The notes under the pieces were generated by a model, which was not told the DNA's origin, searched no databases, and saw only the letters and a program-made list of their open reading frames with translations. Below, piece by piece: positions 18,696 to 29,731 of a DNA stretch of 64,000 nt (the stretch's first letter is position 1; each line of letters begins with the position of its first letter). Source of the DNA: Candidatus Thiodubiliella sp. (GTDB taxonomy: Bacteria; Pseudomonadota; Gammaproteobacteria; PS1; Pseudothioglobaceae); NCBI GenBank assembly GCA_029237605.1, contig JAQRGB010000001.1, positions 638,033 to 702,032 of the forward strand. The letters run 5' to 3'. Position numbers and translations under genes: made by a program.

Positions 18696-19556
18696 TATTA
18701 TAAATTTTACCCAATTTATATATACAATTAAGTGATTAATAAAGTTAAACAAAGCTATTAACCACTAACCTAATAAAATAAAATCTTTTGTTATGCAAAT
18801 AGAAAGATGATAATAAACTACAATTTGATATACAAAAATAGAGATAGATCAAAATTATAAAAAAACCAACGCCAACCTGTTATGTGTGGTAATAGATCTA
18901 GCACATCATTAGAGCATATTTCCTGATCAAAAAGAAAATATTAACAATATTGATTTTAGGAAAAATTTAATAAAAATATTTCCGTGCGATATTCATAATT
19001 CTAAAAAGAACAAAGATGATGAATATTTTATTTTTACTATAATTAGTTACTATCAGGAGAATTCATATAAAAGAAATAAAAAAGTATTACGCGCTATCGG
19101 AAGAAAACTCCACATGTGTATGAATATTTTATGCAAAATACAAAGAATACACCTAATTTAGATTACACAGGTATTCATGTTGATAGAAAAAAAATTTGAC
19201 AATATATATTACCATATAGCTAAGAAGATTTTTTACCATCATTGTGATAAAAAGTGTCTTTTAAATAATTGTCATGTTGCATTTTATTTTATGTTAAAAA
19301 TAAACAAAGATATGAAAAATGTCACATGCATGCTAAATCTGTTTTTTATGCCATTGATTCTGATAAGTTTGGAGAAAATAAATTTTTAAATATCAAATTG
19401 CATAAATTAGGAAAGAAGTCTATTTGCATATATCTTTCTATGAAAATATATAAATCACTATAATATTACAAGATACACACACCAAAAAATCAACCTAAAA
19501 AAATATGCATAAAAAATTTATTATAATTGAACTATAATAAGTTTTTTATCAAAAAA
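18696..19556. other. 861-base AT-rich spacer with possible gene decay
   Basis: This is the second longest gene-free stretch. On the plus strand, roughly 18913-19158 is open without a usable start and ends at a TAG (it includes KVLRAIGRKLHMCMN). Two short overlapping frames follow at 19177-19389 and 19269-19463. They are Lys/Asn/Ile/Cys-rich, have no ribosome binding sites and resemble nothing I know. The pattern of consecutive frames could be a decayed gene, but base composition alone could also produce it. Confidence 0.3.
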
Positions 19557-19641
19557 TGGTGCGGAAGGAGAGACTCGAACTCTCACGCCTTACAGCACTG
19601 GAACCTAAATCCAGCGTGTCTACCAATTCCACCACTCCCGC
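19557..19641 (-). tRNA. tRNA-Leu (anticodon UAG)
   Basis: The minus strand folds into an 85-base class II tRNA. The acceptor stem is GCGGGAG against CUUCCGC, the D arm is TGGTGGAATTGGTAGACA, and the anticodon stem CUGGA/UCCAG encloses UUUAGGU with anticodon UAG. A long variable arm (TGCTGTAAGGCG-type) and the T arm GAGAGTTCGAGTCTCTC follow, and a genome-encoded CCA ends the gene. The variable arm and discriminator A are as expected for leucine. Confidence 0.96.
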
Positions 19642-19653
19642 TTGGAAATGAGC

Positions 19654-19659
19654 ATTATA
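19654..19659 (-). promoter_or_regulatory. candidate -10 box for tRNA-Leu
   Basis: A TATAAT on the minus strand lies 12 bases upstream of the mature 5' end of the tRNA, a plausible distance for a short 5' leader. No strong -35 box is visible. Confidence 0.4.
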
Positions 19660-19720
19660 CCTAAATAGAGTTTTTTGTATCTGTTAGAATAAAAACTTTA
19701 CATCTACAAAGGACAAGACA

Positions 19721-19915
19721 ATGACAGTAAATAATGCAGTATTAGCAATAGCAGGGGTTCTTATCATGGGATCGCTATTACTTAATGGTATAAATTTTAA
19801 TGAACCAAACTGGCTATGGTTAAGTTTATTTATCGGCTTTAATTTATTTCAATCCGCATTTACTGGATTTTGTCCAGCAGCTAAAATTTTCAAGGCAGCA
19901 GGTCTTAAAGACTAA
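19721..19915 (+). CDS. DUF2892-type small inner-membrane protein
   Basis: This 64-residue protein has two transmembrane helices (about residues 6-24 and 30-48) and ends GFCPAAKIFKAAGLKD, the characteristic tail of DUF2892 proteins (also found on the C-terminus of YgaP-type rhodaneses). The family role is not established. An AAAGGA ribosome binding site precedes the ATG. It stands alone on the plus strand, divergent from tRNA-Leu and convergent with cysG. Confidence 0.8.
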   Translation: MTVNNAVLAIAGVLIMGSLLLNGINFNEPNWLWLSLFIGFNLFQSAFTGFCPAAKIFKAAGLKD

Positions 19916-19926
19916 AACACAGATCA

Positions 19927-21315
19927 CTATACTGAATCAACATCAAACCAGTTTAGTTTTTCTCTTAGCTTAACCACCTCACCGATGATTATGAGTGTTG
20001 GCGCATGAATGGTTTCATTTTCTACTAAAGTAGGAAGTTTCTCCAAGGTAGTAGTATGCACTTTGTGCTCAATTGTGGTGCCTTTTTCAACTAAGGCTAC
20101 TGGCATATTGCCGCGCATACCATTTGCTTGTAATTGCTCGGAAAGATGTTTAGAACCTTTAAGCGCCATATAAAATACAATAGTTTGTTGCTCAACTGCT
20201 AACTCATTCCATGGTAAATTCATGCTTCCGTCTTTTAGATGTCCTGTAACAAATCTACAAGATTGAGAGTAGTCTCTATGTGTGAGTGGAATACCTGAAT
20301 AAGTAGAACAACCAGAGGCAGCAGTAATACCTGGTACAACTTGGAATGGCACGCCATTTTCAGCTAAAGTTTCGATTTCCTCTCCGCCACGACCAAAAAT
20401 AAACGGATCGCCACCTTTAAGACGACAAACACGCCTTCCCTGCTTGGCTAAATCCACCAATAATTGGTTAATGCCATTTTGTGGGATACTATGATTATCA
20501 CGCTCCTTACCAACATAAATGAGTTCTGCATCACGTCTAACCAATTCCATAACTTTATCTGATACCAGACGGTCGTACAAAATCACATCGGCTTGTTGCA
20601 TTAAGCGCAATGCTTTGAAAGTCAATAAATCTGGGTCTCCTGGGCCACCGCCCACCAAATAGACTTCACCAATTTCACTATCAGTACTATTGTCAAGTTG
20701 CGTTTGTAAATTTAGCTTTGCCTCATTAACCTTACCTAAAAAAACTTTTTCTGCAACAACTCCTGAAAAGGCTTTTTCCCAAAAATAACGTCTATCTTCT
20801 ATATTATTAAATTTGGCTTTTACCTGCTCTCTAAAGCTGCCTGCCAATTCTGCTAATTTTCCATAGGCATTTGGAATGGTGCTTTCTAGTTTTGCGCGAA
20901 TGAGCCGCGCCAATACTGGCGCCCTGCCTGCCGATGAAATAGCAATCACAATCGGACTTCTGTCAACAATAGATGGCATAATAAAAGTGCATAAATCAGG
21001 AGAATCTACCACATTTACAGGAATATTCACACCTCTTGCTAAATTTGACACTTGTGCGTTTAGTGCTTTATCATTAGTGGCTGAAATAATAAGCACTTGT
21101 GTATTAATATCACTTAACTCAAAGGCTTTTTTAATAACTGTGATTTTATTATTTTCTGCTAACTGAATAATGCCATTACAACATACTTGCGAAACACAAG
21201 TCACTTTTGCACTTGCTTTTAATAATAACTTAATTTTTCGGTACGCAATGTCACCACCGCCTACCACCAAACATGGCTTGTGCACAATATCAATAAAAAT
21301 AGGCAAGTAATTCAT
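19927..21315 (-). CDS. cysG: siroheme synthase CysG
   Basis: This trifunctional enzyme makes siroheme from uroporphyrinogen III. The N-terminal NAD-dependent dehydrogenase/ferrochelatase half begins [27 protein letters not shown] and has the [14 protein letters not shown] loop. The C-terminal SAM-dependent methyltransferase half begins around residue 217 ([18 protein letters not shown]) and has [16 protein letters not shown] and [10 protein letters not shown]. At 462 residues it has the full fused length. Siroheme would serve sulfite-reductase-type enzymes, which would include dissimilatory sulfur oxidation if present. Confidence 0.97.
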   Translation of the reverse strand: MNYLPIFIDIVHKPCLVVGGGDIAYRKIKLLLKASAKVTCVSQVCCNGIIQLAENNKITVIKKAFELSDINTQVLIISATNDKALNAQVSNLARGVNIPVNVVDSPDLCTFIMPSIVDRSPIVIAISSAGRAPVLARLIRAKLESTIPNAYGKLAELAGSFREQVKAKFNNIEDRRYFWEKAFSGVVAEKVFLGKVNEAKLNLQTQLDNSTDSEIGEVYLVGGGPGDPDLLTFKALRLMQQADVILYDRLVSDKVMELVRRDAELIYVGKERDNHSIPQNGINQLLVDLAKQGRRVCRLKGGDPFIFGRGGEEIETLAENGVPFQVVPGITAASGCSTYSGIPLTHRDYSQSCRFVTGHLKDGSMNLPWNELAVEQQTIVFYMALKGSKHLSEQLQANGMRGNMPVALVEKGTTIEHKVHTTTLEKLPTLVENETIHAPTLIIIGEVVKLREKLNWFDVDSV

Positions 21316-21506
21316 AGAATATTATTATAATGTGTTGAAGTTTTAAAAAATGGATTGTTAATAACTCGACGTGTAAATATCTTATGTATAAGGTTTAAAA
21401 AATTCAAGATATAAATTATAGTTAATAACTAGTCTTTAACGAAAATTACAATACTAACCAAGAAGTTTTACTAATATCTTGTGTGGTATTTAACTGCTAG
21501 TTGATT

Positions 21507-21911
21507 ATGCCAAACAAACACTATATTTGTCCTTTTTCACATTTAATCTTAAATGGTCGTTGTGGTTGTGAATTTTCTGCAAAAGACTGTATAGCTGAAA
21601 AAGAATTTGGCACTTGTTTAAACAAAAATACTTCAAATAACTGCAAATCACTATATCATCATCTCAGAAACAATAGTGATTTTGTCTTAAAATCTCATCA
21701 TCAATCTAATTTATCAGCTGGTCAGCAATCAAAAATTAAAATGGGTGGTTTGCTTGCTTTACAAGAAATTATTAGCCACTCATCTATTGATAATATTGAT
21801 AATATTACAATGTTGGTTGATATTGTTAAAGAAAAATATGGTGGTTTTAAAAAAATCCCATTTTCTCAACTAATGCCAAAAATTGCTAAATTCAATTTTA
21901 GAAAACGCTAA
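21507..21911 (+). CDS. cysteine-rich protein of unknown function
   Basis: I do not recognise this 134-residue protein. The first half has a cluster of cysteines: CPFSHLILNGRCGCEF, then KDCIAEKEFGTC and a further Cys in NNCKSLYHHL, spacing that could bind a metal or an iron-sulfur cluster. The second half (from about residue 72) is helical, with MGGLLALQEIISH and MLVDIVKEKYGGF, and ends basic. An upstream TTG at 21501 is in frame; I chose the ATG at 21507. No signal peptide or membrane segment is visible. It converges with ogt. Confidence 0.7.
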   Translation: MPNKHYICPFSHLILNGRCGCEFSAKDCIAEKEFGTCLNKNTSNNCKSLYHHLRNNSDFVLKSHHQSNLSAGQQSKIKMGGLLALQEIISHSSIDNIDNITMLVDIVKEKYGGFKKIPFSQLMPKIAKFNFRKR

Positions 21912-21934
21912 ATTAATAATACAAAAACTCAAAT

Positions 21935-22444
21935 CTATAAAATGCTTTGTTCTAATTTTAATAAGCGTTTCTTGACTGGTAATCCTCCACCATAACCAAC
22001 CAAACCCCCGTCGCTTCCAATAATACGATGACAAGGAATAATTAAAGCAATAGCATTCGCGGCATTCGCGTTGGCAACTGCTCTAAAAGATTTTTCATTC
22101 TTGATGTTTTTTGCTAGTTGTAAATATGTCGATGTCTCGCCATAAGGGACTTTCATCAGCTCCCTCCAAACACTCTTCTGAAAATCGGTTCCTATTATTA
22201 ATAATGGAACATTAAAATCATTTCTGTATTTATTAAAATATTCATCGAGTTGTTCTTTTGTTTTTTTTAATATTTTATCATCTTGTTCTACAAATTCAGC
22301 TCCTAAATTTTTCTTAATTCTATTGTCAACGACCTTTCTCATTCTCCTATATTTAAAATCAAGAATACAAAGTTTATTATTAAATGAACCGAGTATCAAT
22401 TTTCCTATTTTTGTTTTGTAAAACTGAATATTAATTTGATTCAT
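21935..22444 (-). CDS. ogt: methylated-DNA-protein-cysteine methyltransferase
   Basis: This suicide repair protein removes alkyl groups from O6-alkylguanine. The acceptor cysteine is C138 in IIPCHRIIGSDGGLVGYGGGL, and the DNA-binding helix precedes it (FRAVANANAANAIAL). The 169 residues match the Ogt/MGMT size, without an Ada N-terminal domain. It is 6 bases after hda on the same strand. The DNA-binding arginine position is occupied by the R of FRAV. Confidence 0.94.
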   Translation of the reverse strand: MNQINIQFYKTKIGKLILGSFNNKLCILDFKYRRMRKVVDNRIKKNLGAEFVEQDDKILKKTKEQLDEYFNKYRNDFNVPLLIIGTDFQKSVWRELMKVPYGETSTYLQLAKNIKNEKSFRAVANANAANAIALIIPCHRIIGSDGGLVGYGGGLPVKKRLLKLEQSIL

Positions 22445-22450
22445 CGTATT

Positions 22451-23119
22451 CTATAGCACTTGCTTTATTAATGGAATGGTGATACCAGTCTTTTTCTGTA
22501 ATGATACTTCATCTAGTTGCTCAACAATACTAAGTAATGAACTTAAATCTCTTGAATAATATTTGAACAAATATGTATATATTTTGTCGTCAATATGAAT
22601 ATTTTTATCTATCATTTTGTTTTTCAAAATAGTTATTTTTTGTTTATCACTCAAATTTTCAAGAGTAAAATTAACTGCTAAAGATAATCTAGTTTTTAAA
22701 TCTTTTAATAATCCTAATTCTGTCGATAACTTTTGTGCACTAACTATGAGTTTGGTTTGTGTATGCTTGATCTGATTATATAAATCAAATAATTCTTGTT
22801 GTTGTATATCACTTGCATATTCAATATTATCAATACACACCAAATCAGCTTTGGATAATTGGGCAATAAAACCTTCGGGCAATTCTTCTTTAATATTAAT
22901 ATAAAAAGCATTTAGTTGTTTATCCATTGCCATAAAAATACAGCCTTGCAAAAGATGTGTTTTGCCACTAGATTTATCACCAGACACCATGACAACAATA
23001 GAATTACTATCAGTAAATAGTGTATCAATAAAAGTTAAAATTTGACTATTTTTATCGCCAATAAAATTATGTAGTCGCATTTTTGCATTCAACAACACAG
23101 GAAGTCCAAGTTGCTTCAT
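22451..23119 (-). CDS. hda: DnaA-related ATPase Hda
   Basis: Hda is a DnaA homologue that, with the loaded sliding clamp, drives hydrolysis of DnaA-ATP and limits re-initiation. The Walker A motif is SGDKSSGKTHLLQG and Walker B is LVCIDNIEYA, followed by a DnaA-like sensor region (LKTRLSLAVNFTLE). A clamp-binding QLGLPV motif is present at residues 3-8, which favours Hda over DnaA itself, as does the length of 222 residues without domain IV. It overlaps pgsA by 4 bases. Confidence 0.9.
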   Translation of the reverse strand: MKQLGLPVLLNAKMRLHNFIGDKNSQILTFIDTLFTDSNSIVVMVSGDKSSGKTHLLQGCIFMAMDKQLNAFYINIKEELPEGFIAQLSKADLVCIDNIEYASDIQQQELFDLYNQIKHTQTKLIVSAQKLSTELGLLKDLKTRLSLAVNFTLENLSDKQKITILKNKMIDKNIHIDDKIYTYLFKYYSRDLSSLLSIVEQLDEVSLQKKTGITIPLIKQVL

Positions 23120-23682
23120 TTTTGCTTTTGCTTCTCCTGAAAGATAGCTTTCTCAAACCAAATCCAAATATAATCAATGCCACTCAAAACAGTGGATGTA
23201 GCAACAACAATAAAGAATATAATGTTCCACTCAGATAATATTAGATACAATTTTGTCGCCACCAAGAACAAAACCAATGCAATTTGTAAGGCAGTATTAA
23301 TTTTTGATAATTTTGATGGCATTAATAAATTATTATCGAACTCACTACCACCCATAAAACTACCGACTGTGCCAGAAACAATCATCAAATCTCTCACTAA
23401 AATCAATAATAACAACCATAATGGTAACAAACTAATAATACTTAGCGTTATAAAGCTACTAACCAATAATAATTTATCGGCAACTGGGTCAAGAATAGAG
23501 CCGAGTCTAGTTTGACACGAATAATGCTTTGCAACCCAGCCATCTAAAGCATCCGTAACACCTGCAACAAAAAATAACATCATCGCCAAAAAAAAATCAT
23601 GATTTAACAAAGTTAAAACCACTGGCACTGTTAAAATTATGCGTAAAATTGACAATGTGTTTGGCAAGGAAGAAAGGTTCAT
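23116..23682 (-). CDS. pgsA: CDP-diacylglycerol-glycerol-3-phosphate 3-phosphatidyltransferase
   Basis: This integral membrane enzyme makes phosphatidylglycerol phosphate. The CDP-alcohol phosphotransferase motif is DALDGWVAKHYSCQTRLG followed by SILDPVADKLL; the usual AR pair reads AK here, a conservative change. The 188 residues have about five transmembrane helices. It could also be another CDP-alcohol transferase, but MNLSSLPNTLSILRIILTVPV is typical of PgsA. Confidence 0.92.
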   Translation of the reverse strand: MNLSSLPNTLSILRIILTVPVVLTLLNHDFFLAMMLFFVAGVTDALDGWVAKHYSCQTRLGSILDPVADKLLLVSSFITLSIISLLPLWLLLLILVRDLMIVSGTVGSFMGGSEFDNNLLMPSKLSKINTALQIALVLFLVATKLYLILSEWNIIFFIVVATSTVLSGIDYIWIWFEKAIFQEKQKQK

Positions 23683-23725
23683 TTATCTACGTGAAAAATA
23701 AAATTAATTATACGGAAAAAATTAT

Positions 23726-24727
23726 ATGTCGCCATTGACTTATCAAGACTCTGGAGTTGATATCAACAAAGGTAATGATTTAATCGAACAAATCAAACCA
23801 ATTGCCAAAGCTACTACTAGAGAAGGTGTATTAACAGGGTTAGGTGGTTTTGGCGCGATGTTTGAACTACCGACCAACAAATATAGTAATCCTATTTTAA
23901 TTTCTGGCACTGATGGCGTTGGCACAAAGCTAAAAGTCGCTGAAATGCTGAATAAACACGACAGCATTGGCATTGATTTGGTAGCAATGTGTGTAAATGA
24001 TTTAATTGTACAAGGCGCTGAGCCTTTATTCTTTTTAGATTATTACGCTACTGGTAAGCTTAACACTGATGTTGCGGTTTCTGTTATCTCTGGTATTGGC
24101 GAGGGTTGTAAGCAGTCAGGCTGCGCACTGATTGGTGGCGAGACAGCTGAAATGCCTGGTATATATAATGGTGAAGATTACGACTTAGCAGGATTTTGTG
24201 TGGGTATTGTTGATAAAGAAGATGTGATTGATGGCACTAAAGTGACAAAGGGCAACCATATTATTGCACTTAGCTCATCAGGTCCGCACTCAAATGGTTA
24301 CTCTCTCATTCGCAAAGTGTTAGAACGCACTAAGCCAACTAAAAGCCAACTGCAACAATTGATTGAACCAACCAAAATTTACGTAAAATCAATACTATCA
24401 TTACTTAAGCAACATTCAGTGTATGCGATATCACATATTACCGGCGGTGGCTTGTTAGAAAATATTCCAAGAGTATTGCCTTATAACTTAGCGGCAAAAT
24501 TAGACAAAAATTCATGGCAGATGCCTGAAATTTTTCAATTTTTACAATATAATGGTAATATTGATATAATGGAAATGTATCGCGTATTTAATTGTGGTGT
24601 TGGCATGGTGTTGGTGGTAAATAGCAACAAAAGTGCAGATATCGTCAAACACTTAAAAGCACAAGGAGAGAAAGCTTGGTTAATTGGTGAAATTGTTGAA
24701 AACAATGGTAAACAAGTCATTTTCTAA
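23726..24727 (+). CDS. purM: phosphoribosylformylglycinamidine cyclo-ligase
   Basis: PurM (AIR synthetase) closes the imidazole ring in purine synthesis. [15 protein letters not shown] at the start, [42 protein letters not shown] and [18 protein letters not shown] are all canonical. The 333 residues are normal. The gene overlaps purN by 23 bases, and the two form a purM-purN-DUF3108 operon divergent from pgsA. Confidence 0.98.
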   Translation: MSPLTYQDSGVDINKGNDLIEQIKPIAKATTREGVLTGLGGFGAMFELPTNKYSNPILISGTDGVGTKLKVAEMLNKHDSIGIDLVAMCVNDLIVQGAEPLFFLDYYATGKLNTDVAVSVISGIGEGCKQSGCALIGGETAEMPGIYNGEDYDLAGFCVGIVDKEDVIDGTKVTKGNHIIALSSSGPHSNGYSLIRKVLERTKPTKSQLQQLIEPTKIYVKSILSLLKQHSVYAISHITGGGLLENIPRVLPYNLAAKLDKNSWQMPEIFQFLQYNGNIDIMEMYRVFNCGVGMVLVVNSNKSADIVKHLKAQGEKAWLIGEIVENNGKQVIF

Positions 24728-25280
24728 GATAATTATATTAATCTCTGGATCGGGATCTAATCTGCAATCTATTATTGATAATTCTGACAATATCGGTGTT
24801 AATATTCAATCTGTGATTAGCAATAAAGCCGATGCTTTTGGTTTGAAACGGGCAAAAAATGCAGGTATTGCCACCAAAGTTATTGAGCGCAAACAGTTTG
24901 CTACAGATAAAGATTTTGACTATGCTTTAATAAGATACATCAATACTCTTAATCCAGATTTAATTGTATTGGCAGGCTTTATGCACATATTAACAACTAA
25001 ATTCATAAATACATTTGCAGGTCAAATTCTTAATATTCACCCTGCGCTTTTGCCAAAATATAAAGGACTTAACACACACCAGCGTGCTATTGATGCTGGT
25101 GATTCTAAAGCAGGTGCTAGCGTACATTTTGTTACCAATGAATTAGACTCAGGAGAGATAATACTACAAAGATCAGTGCCGATTGACTTAGATGATAATG
25201 CGGCAACTTTAGCAAAGAAGGTCTTAGAACAAGAGCATATTCTTTACCTAGAGGCAATTCAAAAAGTTTTACAAAGGTGA
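24705..25280 (+). CDS. purN: phosphoribosylglycinamide formyltransferase
   Basis: PurN transfers a formyl group from 10-formyl-THF to [18 protein letters not shown] is the N-terminal phosphate-binding loop; [26 protein letters not shown] and [17 protein letters not shown] hold the catalytic Asn/His/Asp set. The frame is open upstream inside purM to a TTG at 24684; I use the ATG at 24705, giving 191 residues. Confidence 0.96.
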   Translation: MVNKSFSKIIILISGSGSNLQSIIDNSDNIGVNIQSVISNKADAFGLKRAKNAGIATKVIERKQFATDKDFDYALIRYINTLNPDLIVLAGFMHILTTKFINTFAGQILNIHPALLPKYKGLNTHQRAIDAGDSKAGASVHFVTNELDSGEIILQRSVPIDLDDNAATLAKKVLEQEHILYLEAIQKVLQR

Positions 25281-25861
25281 GGTTCTTACTACTATTAATT
25301 CTCTCTTCTTCAGTATTAGCTCTAAAACCACACATAGCTACCTATACACTATCAATATCAGATCTTGAAATTGCTAAAGAATTACGCGTATTGTATAAAG
25401 AAAAAAATGTTTATTACTACACTGCTAATGCGAAAACTATAGGCCTAGCAAATCTCATTAAAAATTATGAAATACGCTCCAAATCTACTTTTGTAATTGA
25501 CGAGCTTGGCGTACACTCGCAACACTATCAAAACTTTGAGCGTGATGGTAATGAGATAAAAAAGGACTTTGATATATACCCAATAGGACAGCAAGTGGAT
25601 TCACTTAATATGCTACTTGTTGTTACTCACGAATTAGAAAACAATCCAGAAAAAAAATATTTTAATCTGCTAGTAAACAATGGCAGAGTTTTAAAGAAAC
25701 AACGCTATCAACAGGTGCCAAGTGGCAATGATAACTTAATTAAAATAATTAACAAAGAAAAAAAACTTACAGCTTTTTTTGCCAAAGATAAGTTTTATCT
25801 ACCAATCTTAGTGCGTAAAAATAAATTTACTTATACACTAAATACAATTGATTTTAATTAA
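25277..25861 (+). CDS. DUF3108-type periplasmic protein
   Basis: The protein begins with a signal peptide (about residues 1-15, [15 protein letters not shown]) and continues with a beta-rich domain of the DUF3108 family, recognisable from IATYTLS, GLANLIKNYEIRSKSTF, VHSQHYQNFERDG and the DIYPIGQQVDSLNMLL core. Function is unknown; the family commonly follows purN in gammaproteobacteria, as here. The GTG start overlaps the purN stop (GTGA), so translation is coupled. Length is 194 residues. Confidence 0.82.
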   Translation: MRFLLLLILSSSVLALKPHIATYTLSISDLEIAKELRVLYKEKNVYYYTANAKTIGLANLIKNYEIRSKSTFVIDELGVHSQHYQNFERDGNEIKKDFDIYPIGQQVDSLNMLLVVTHELENNPEKKYFNLLVNNGRVLKKQRYQQVPSGNDNLIKIINKEKKLTAFFAKDKFYLPILVRKNKFTYTLNTIDFN

Positions 25862-25895
25862 ACTAAAGTTTCACCTATCATAGGATTAGTTTAAT
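25857..25895. terminator. bidirectional hairpin between the DUF3108 gene and uvrA
   Basis: A perfect 10-bp stem (25857-25866 with 25886-25895) encloses a second small stem CCTA/TAGG. It sits at the stop of the DUF3108 gene, between convergent genes, so it could end transcription from both sides. A smaller CTATC/GATAG hairpin lies just beyond, nearer uvrA. Neither has a long T tract, so this is a structural call only. Confidence 0.5.
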
Positions 25896-25939
25896 CAATT
25901 ATTACACTATCTGCTGATAGCTACATTTATTACAAGTGG

Positions 25940-28759
25940 TTACTTAAGAAGCGGTCGCAAATATTGCCCTGTATAAGACTTTTTAATCTGTGCTACTTCT
26001 TCAGGGGTACCAGTGGCGATAATATTACCGCCTTTATCACCGCCTTCAGGGCCTAAGTCCACAATCCAATCAGCAGTTTTAATTACATCTAAATTATGCT
26101 CAATAATAACAATAGTATTTTTACGATCACGTAAGCGACTAATCACTAATAATAATTGTTTAATATCGTGGAAATGTAGACCTGTGGTAGGCTCATCAAG
26201 AATGTATAAAGTATTACCTGTATCTAATTTAGATAATTCCTTAGCAAGCTTAATACGCTGCGCTTCACCACCTGATAATGTAGTAGCATTTTGCCCTAAG
26301 GTAATATATGACAAACCCACATCCATTAAAGTTTGTAATTTTTGTTTGATTTTTGGAATAGGCTCAAAGAACTTAACTGCTATTTCAACGGTCATACTCA
26401 ACACTTGTGCGATATTCTTGCCCTTATAAAAAATCTCAAGTGTTTCTCTATTATAACGATGCCCACCACAAATATCACAAGATACATAAATATCAGCCAA
26501 AAAATGCATTTCCACTTTAATTAAACCATCACCCTTGCATGCCTCACAACGACCACCTTTAATATTAAAACTAAATCTTCCTGCTTTGTAACCACGAGAA
26601 CGAGACTCTAATGTTTGTGTAAATAAGTCACGAATTAATGAAAACACGCCAGTATACGTAGCTGGGTTTGAGCGTGGTGTACGCCCAATAGGGCCTTGAT
26701 CAATATTCACCACTTTATCAAAATGATTCAAACCCTTTATTGTCTCATAAGATGCTGGCACAACTTGAGAGTGGTTTAAATCCCTAGCAACCAATGAATA
26801 TAAAGTATTGTTAATCAGCGTGGATTTTCCAGAGCCAGAGACACCAGTAACACAAGTCAACACACCCACAGGAATAGACAAATCAACTTTATTTAAATTA
26901 TTGCCAGTTGCTCCTTTGATGCTCAGCCATTTAGTGGCTTTTTTGCGTTTTTTAGGCACAGTAATGCTTCTACGGCCACTGATATAATCACCAGTAATTG
27001 ATTTAGGATTGTTAGCTATTTGCTGTGGCGTTCCAACAGCTATAATTTCGCCACCATGTATGCCCGCACCAGGGCCAATATCAATAACAAAATCCGCCTG
27101 TTTAATGGCGTCTTCGTCATGCTCAACTACAATCACGGTATTACCAATATCTCGTAGATAAGTCAAGGTGTTTAATAGTTTTTGATTGTCTCGCTGATGC
27201 AAGCCAATAGAAGGCTCATCTAATACATACAATACACCCATCAAACCTGCTCCAATTTGGCTCGCTAAACGGATACGTTGTGATTCACCACCTGATAGTG
27301 TGCCAGCACGACGATCTAAACTTAGGTATTCTAAGCCAACATTCAGCAAAAATTCTAAACGCTGGATAATCTCTCTAAGAATCTTTTGCGCAATCTCACC
27401 ACGTACACCTTTAAGCTTTAAATCCTTAAAAAACTTATAGCTATTAGCAATCGAAAGTTTAGTGATGTCTGGTAAATTATAATCAGCGATAAATACATTT
27501 CTAGCAGACTCATTTAGTCGATTGCCTTCACAACTTCCGCAGTTTTTACTCACTATATAACGCGATAATTCCTCACGTACACTACGAATTTCGCTCTCTT
27601 TATAGCGACGTATCATTCTAGGAATCACACCTTCGAATGGCTTAGGTTTATTTGACCAACCTTTGCGTGTTTTAATTCTTGAAAAATCAATGCTATCTTT
27701 ACCGCTGCCATACAACACAATTTTTTGATGTTCAATACTTAATTCTTTGTATGGCGCCTCAACGCTAAAGCCGTAATATTGCCCAACCAAAATTAGAGTC
27801 TGATAAAAATAAGCATTTGAACGACCCCAGCCATAAATCGCGCCATCGGCTAAACTAGCTTCAGGATTATTTACAACTTTGTTTTTATCAAAAATATCCT
27901 TAACGCCTAGACCATCACAGCTTTGACAAGCGCCAACAGGATTGTTAAATGAAAATAATCTAGGTTCAAGTTCGATTAAAGAATAACCACATTCTACACA
28001 AGAAAACTTAGCTGAAAATACCAACTCTTTTTGCTTAGATTTTTCATCCATTGAAGCGATACGCACTAATCCAGCACTGAGATTTAACGCAGTCTCTAGC
28101 GACTCAGATAAACGTAAAGACACGCCTTCTCTTACCTTTAAACGATCAACAATAATCTCAATAGAGTGGTGCATTTTTCCATTCAACTTATCCATGCCAT
28201 CCAAATAAATCACTTCTCCATCTATTCTGGCACGCAAAAATCCTTGATGAGAAAGTTCTTCTAACATTTTTGTGTGGGCGCCCTTACGATTTTGCACCAT
28301 AGGCGCAAGTATCATAATCTTTCCATTTTCTGGTAAAGTTAAAATATTATCTACCATTTGTGAAATAGTTTGCGATGCCAAATCAATTCTATGTTCAGGA
28401 CATTTTGGCAGACCAACACGTGCAAATAATAATCTTAAATAATCATATATTTCTGTAATAGTTCCTACCGTTGAACGCGGATTGTGTGAAGTAGCTTTTT
28501 GCTCAATTGAAATAGCTGGAGACAAACCCTCAATATGGTCCACATCAGGTTTTTCCATCAACGATAAAAACTGTCGTGCATATGCTGATAACGATTCAAC
28601 ATAACGACGCTGCCCTTCAGCATAAATCGTATCAAATGCTAATGAAGATTTGCCTGAGCCAGACAATCCAGTGATCACTATAAGTTTATTTCTAGGAATA
28701 TCAATATTAATATTTTTTAAGTTATGGGCTTTAGCGCCCTGTATGCTAATTTTATCCAT
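25940..28759 (-). CDS. uvrA: excinuclease ABC subunit A
   Basis: UvrA is the damage-recognition ATPase of nucleotide excision repair. Both ABC modules are complete: Walker [14 protein letters not shown] and [13 protein letters not shown], signatures [12 protein letters not shown] and [12 protein letters not shown]. The zinc modules show CVECGY with CQSCDG, and CEACKGDG with CDICGG. The start [17 protein letters not shown] and the 939-residue length are standard. It is a lone gene, convergent with the purM operon and divergent from pyrH. Confidence 0.98.
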   Translation of the reverse strand: MDKISIQGAKAHNLKNINIDIPRNKLIVITGLSGSGKSSLAFDTIYAEGQRRYVESLSAYARQFLSLMEKPDVDHIEGLSPAISIEQKATSHNPRSTVGTITEIYDYLRLLFARVGLPKCPEHRIDLASQTISQMVDNILTLPENGKIMILAPMVQNRKGAHTKMLEELSHQGFLRARIDGEVIYLDGMDKLNGKMHHSIEIIVDRLKVREGVSLRLSESLETALNLSAGLVRIASMDEKSKQKELVFSAKFSCVECGYSLIELEPRLFSFNNPVGACQSCDGLGVKDIFDKNKVVNNPEASLADGAIYGWGRSNAYFYQTLILVGQYYGFSVEAPYKELSIEHQKIVLYGSGKDSIDFSRIKTRKGWSNKPKPFEGVIPRMIRRYKESEIRSVREELSRYIVSKNCGSCEGNRLNESARNVFIADYNLPDITKLSIANSYKFFKDLKLKGVRGEIAQKILREIIQRLEFLLNVGLEYLSLDRRAGTLSGGESQRIRLASQIGAGLMGVLYVLDEPSIGLHQRDNQKLLNTLTYLRDIGNTVIVVEHDEDAIKQADFVIDIGPGAGIHGGEIIAVGTPQQIANNPKSITGDYISGRRSITVPKKRKKATKWLSIKGATGNNLNKVDLSIPVGVLTCVTGVSGSGKSTLINNTLYSLVARDLNHSQVVPASYETIKGLNHFDKVVNIDQGPIGRTPRSNPATYTGVFSLIRDLFTQTLESRSRGYKAGRFSFNIKGGRCEACKGDGLIKVEMHFLADIYVSCDICGGHRYNRETLEIFYKGKNIAQVLSMTVEIAVKFFEPIPKIKQKLQTLMDVGLSYITLGQNATTLSGGEAQRIKLAKELSKLDTGNTLYILDEPTTGLHFHDIKQLLLVISRLRDRKNTIVIIEHNLDVIKTADWIVDLGPEGGDKGGNIIATGTPEEVAQIKKSYTGQYLRPLLK

Positions 28760-28992
28760 AAAAAATTTGTATAATTATAAGTGATTATTCAATAACATAT
28801 TTTATTGAATTTGGAGTTTTTATCTATTATGTATAATGATTTATAGAAATAACGAATCAAAATCACAAAACTGATAACTAGTATAATTTTGATGATTGTT
28901 CATAATTACACAAAAACCTCTAAATATCAGGCAAAGGATTAATTATAACGGTAAAATTACTAAGTAAAAACAATTTAATTACTATCCTGATT

Positions 28993-29727
28993 ATGAATAA
29001 ATATAAACGCATTCTATTGAAGCTCAGTGGTGAAGCACTTGCTAAAGACGGCAATACAATAGACCCTAATACACTTAGTCAAGTAATAGATATTATTAAA
29101 TCTGTACTTAGGCAAAAAATTGAAATAGGTATTGTTGTTGGTGGTGGTAATATTTTTAGAGGTGCTAAACTTGCACAAGCAGGTATTAATCGTGTAACTG
29201 GAGACCATATGGGTATGTTAGCCACGGTAATTAATGCTTTAGCAATTGGCGATGCTTGTAAACGCGCGAATATTAATGCAATAGTCATGTCTGGTTTTCC
29301 AATTGGTGGTGGCGTTTGTGATACAGTTGATCATAACAAAGCAAAACAAGCGCTTAGCGCCGGAAAGGTTGTTATTTTCTCAGCAGGTACTGGCTCTCCA
29401 TGCTTTACCACTGATACAGGGGCAGTGTTGCGTGCAATTGAAATTGAAGCAGATGTTGTATTTAAGGCTACTAAAGTAGATGGTGTTTATACAGATGACC
29501 CAATAAAGAATTCTAAGGCAATACGTTATAAAATACTAAGTTTTAATGAAGCGATTGAAAAAAAATTACAAATTATGGATACAACAGCATTTGCCTTATG
29601 TCGTGAACACAACTTAGATATTTGTGTTTTCAGTATGCTTAAAAATATCGAAACATTGTCTGATATTTTAAATGGCAAACCTTCTGGTACCATTATATCT
29701 ACTCTTAATAACTCAAAAGGGGTTTAA
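28993..29727 (+). CDS. pyrH: UMP kinase
   Basis: PyrH phosphorylates UMP to [32 protein letters not shown]-type, [37 protein letters not shown] and [12 protein letters not shown] are canonical amino acid kinase motifs. The 244 residues are normal. It is 4 bases ahead of frr. The usual upstream partners rpsB-tsf are about 4 kb to the right on the other strand. Confidence 0.97.
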   Translation: MNKYKRILLKLSGEALAKDGNTIDPNTLSQVIDIIKSVLRQKIEIGIVVGGGNIFRGAKLAQAGINRVTGDHMGMLATVINALAIGDACKRANINAIVMSGFPIGGGVCDTVDHNKAKQALSAGKVVIFSAGTGSPCFTTDTGAVLRAIEIEADVVFKATKVDGVYTDDPIKNSKAIRYKILSFNEAIEKKLQIMDTTAFALCREHNLDICVFSMLKNIETLSDILNGKPSGTIISTLNNSKGV

Positions 29728-29731
29728 TAAT

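Noticed and set aside
18913-19158. Possible IS110-type transposase tail (KVLRAIGRKLHMCMN)
   Set aside because: The resemblance is a few residues in a Lys/Ile-rich stretch. There is no catalytic domain, no terminal structure and no second copy, so I do not call a mobile element.
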